Below, in pieces: positions 38,503 to 38,830 of a stretch of DNA of 38,830 bases. Position numbers and translations under genes: made by a program. The DNA comes from an uncultured Patescibacteria group bacterium (GTDB lineage Bacteria > Patescibacteriota > Microgenomatia > UBA10105 > UBA927), in assembly GCA_937921305.1 (NCBI GenBank), contig CAKZSU010000003.1, positions 1 through 38,830 of the forward strand. Direction: 5' to 3'. The notes under the pieces are model-generated. The model was not told the origin of the DNA, did not search any database, and saw nothing but the letters and a program-made list of their open reading frames with translations. The number at the start of each line of letters is the position of its first letter. Position 1 is the stretch's first letter.

Positions 38503-38830
38503 GATTTCTAGAAGTATAGCAGGAGTGGATAAAGAATTATATCACTGCAATAATTTCATTTTTTGAAAACTTAAAAAGCGTTTATTTATGTGATTTTATG
38601 AATTATTATTCATCTATTGTTAATAACAATAGATGAGATCTAAGTATGTTTAGAATATTTAACTATAAAGCCAATTGAACTCAGTACTAATGTTTAGCAC
38701 ATTTTTAAATATGAGAGCGTTTTTAACATTTGCAGATAAATAGAAAGTATACTATTTCATGTTTGCATTTCTTTCTATTGATTCAATATGTAATTTCTTC
38801 TTTAGATTATGGAATAATGACTAAAGAAAA
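38503..38830. other. AT-rich region at the right edge
   Basis: A 328-bp stretch without a convincing gene. It starts with the extended -10 TGC-TATACT (38521-38513, minus) of the polyprenyl synthase gene, which leaves a leader of about 3 nt. It contains a 27-bp palindrome (38611-38637). A plus-strand TATACT near 38750 is followed by a 21-codon open frame (38759-38824) that resembles no known protein. Confidence 0.6.
38611..38637. repeat. 27-bp perfect palindrome with one central base
   Basis: TCATCTATTGTTA and its exact reverse complement TAACAATAGATGA flank a single A. It is 108 bp before the polyprenyl synthase start. It could be an operator, a terminator stem without a T-run, or the remnant of a mobile repeat end. 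Confidence 0.6.

Noticed and set aside
38759-38824. 21-codon open frame after a TATACT at the right edge
   Set aside because: Too short, no recognisable content; probably chance in AT-rich sequence.
1-38830. CRISPR arrays, insertion sequences or integrase genes
   Set aside because: No spaced repeats, transposase or recombinase motifs were found on either strand, although tRNA genes are common attachment sites.

Overview
The window looks like a piece of a small-genome bacterium of the Patescibacteria (Candidate Phyla Radiation), probably a Parcubacteria-like lineage. This rests on gene content and style, not on a database search. The signs are a short EF-Ts, an archaeal/eukaryotic-type prolyl-tRNA synthetase, very tight packing with many ATGA stop/start overlaps, tRNA genes mostly without an encoded CCA, and a membrane flavoprotein of the NqrB-plus-ferredoxin-reductase kind. 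TGA is used as a stop in many genes, so the recoded CPR lineages that read TGA as glycine are unlikely.

Left part (1-5.6 kb): recR (cut by the window edge) follows prs and a tRNA-Leu on the minus strand. A LytR-CpsA-Psr envelope protein faces away from them. Then come ychF, a DUF368 membrane protein (undecaprenyl-phosphate transporter family) and a phosphoribosyltransferase. From 5.8 to 8.4 kb, a plus-strand pair encodes an ATP-grasp-like protein and an M20 peptidase relative that lacks its last metal-ligand histidine. A hairpin that looks like a terminator and hides the Shine-Dalgarno precedes the pair. From 8.4 to 10.6 kb there is a one-carbon/thymidylate operon (5-formyl-THF cyclo-ligase, thyA, folA), with a stand-alone ATP-cone protein divergent from it.

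The core (10.6-23 kb) is almost entirely minus-strand housekeeping: rpsB-tsf-frr-rseP-proS, a DHH-like protein, a HIT protein, rpsU-yqeY-ybeY-dnaX-ybaB, a PfkB kinase, a small unknown and a HAD phosphatase, then a SAM hydroxide adenosyltransferase and dus. rpsB has a recognisable promoter and a structured leader.

The right part (23-38.8 kb) is more accessory. It holds two paralogous secreted lysozyme/glucosaminidase-like proteins, a tRNA-Arg/tRNA-Lys pair followed by a frameshifted NqrB/FNR-type flavoprotein remnant, a His-rich membrane protein, a lone receiver-domain response regulator, an HD-like protein of unknown role and a CPBP membrane protease. It ends with a light-repair neighbourhood: a class I-type photolyase/cryptochrome, a flavin-reductase-like protein, a 55-residue DUF2256 zinc-ribbon protein, a glycoside hydrolase with a dockerin-like tail, DUF192, a class II photolyase and a polyprenyl diphosphate synthase.

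Two genome-wide habits stand out. In four divergent pairs the two -10 boxes overlap in one symmetric AT element, and several start codons lie only 6-7 bases after a -10 box, which suggests leaderless mRNAs. All seven convergent junctions are too tight (4-12 bp apart, or overlapping) for an ordinary intergenic terminator. No CRISPR array, insertion sequence or prophage is visible.
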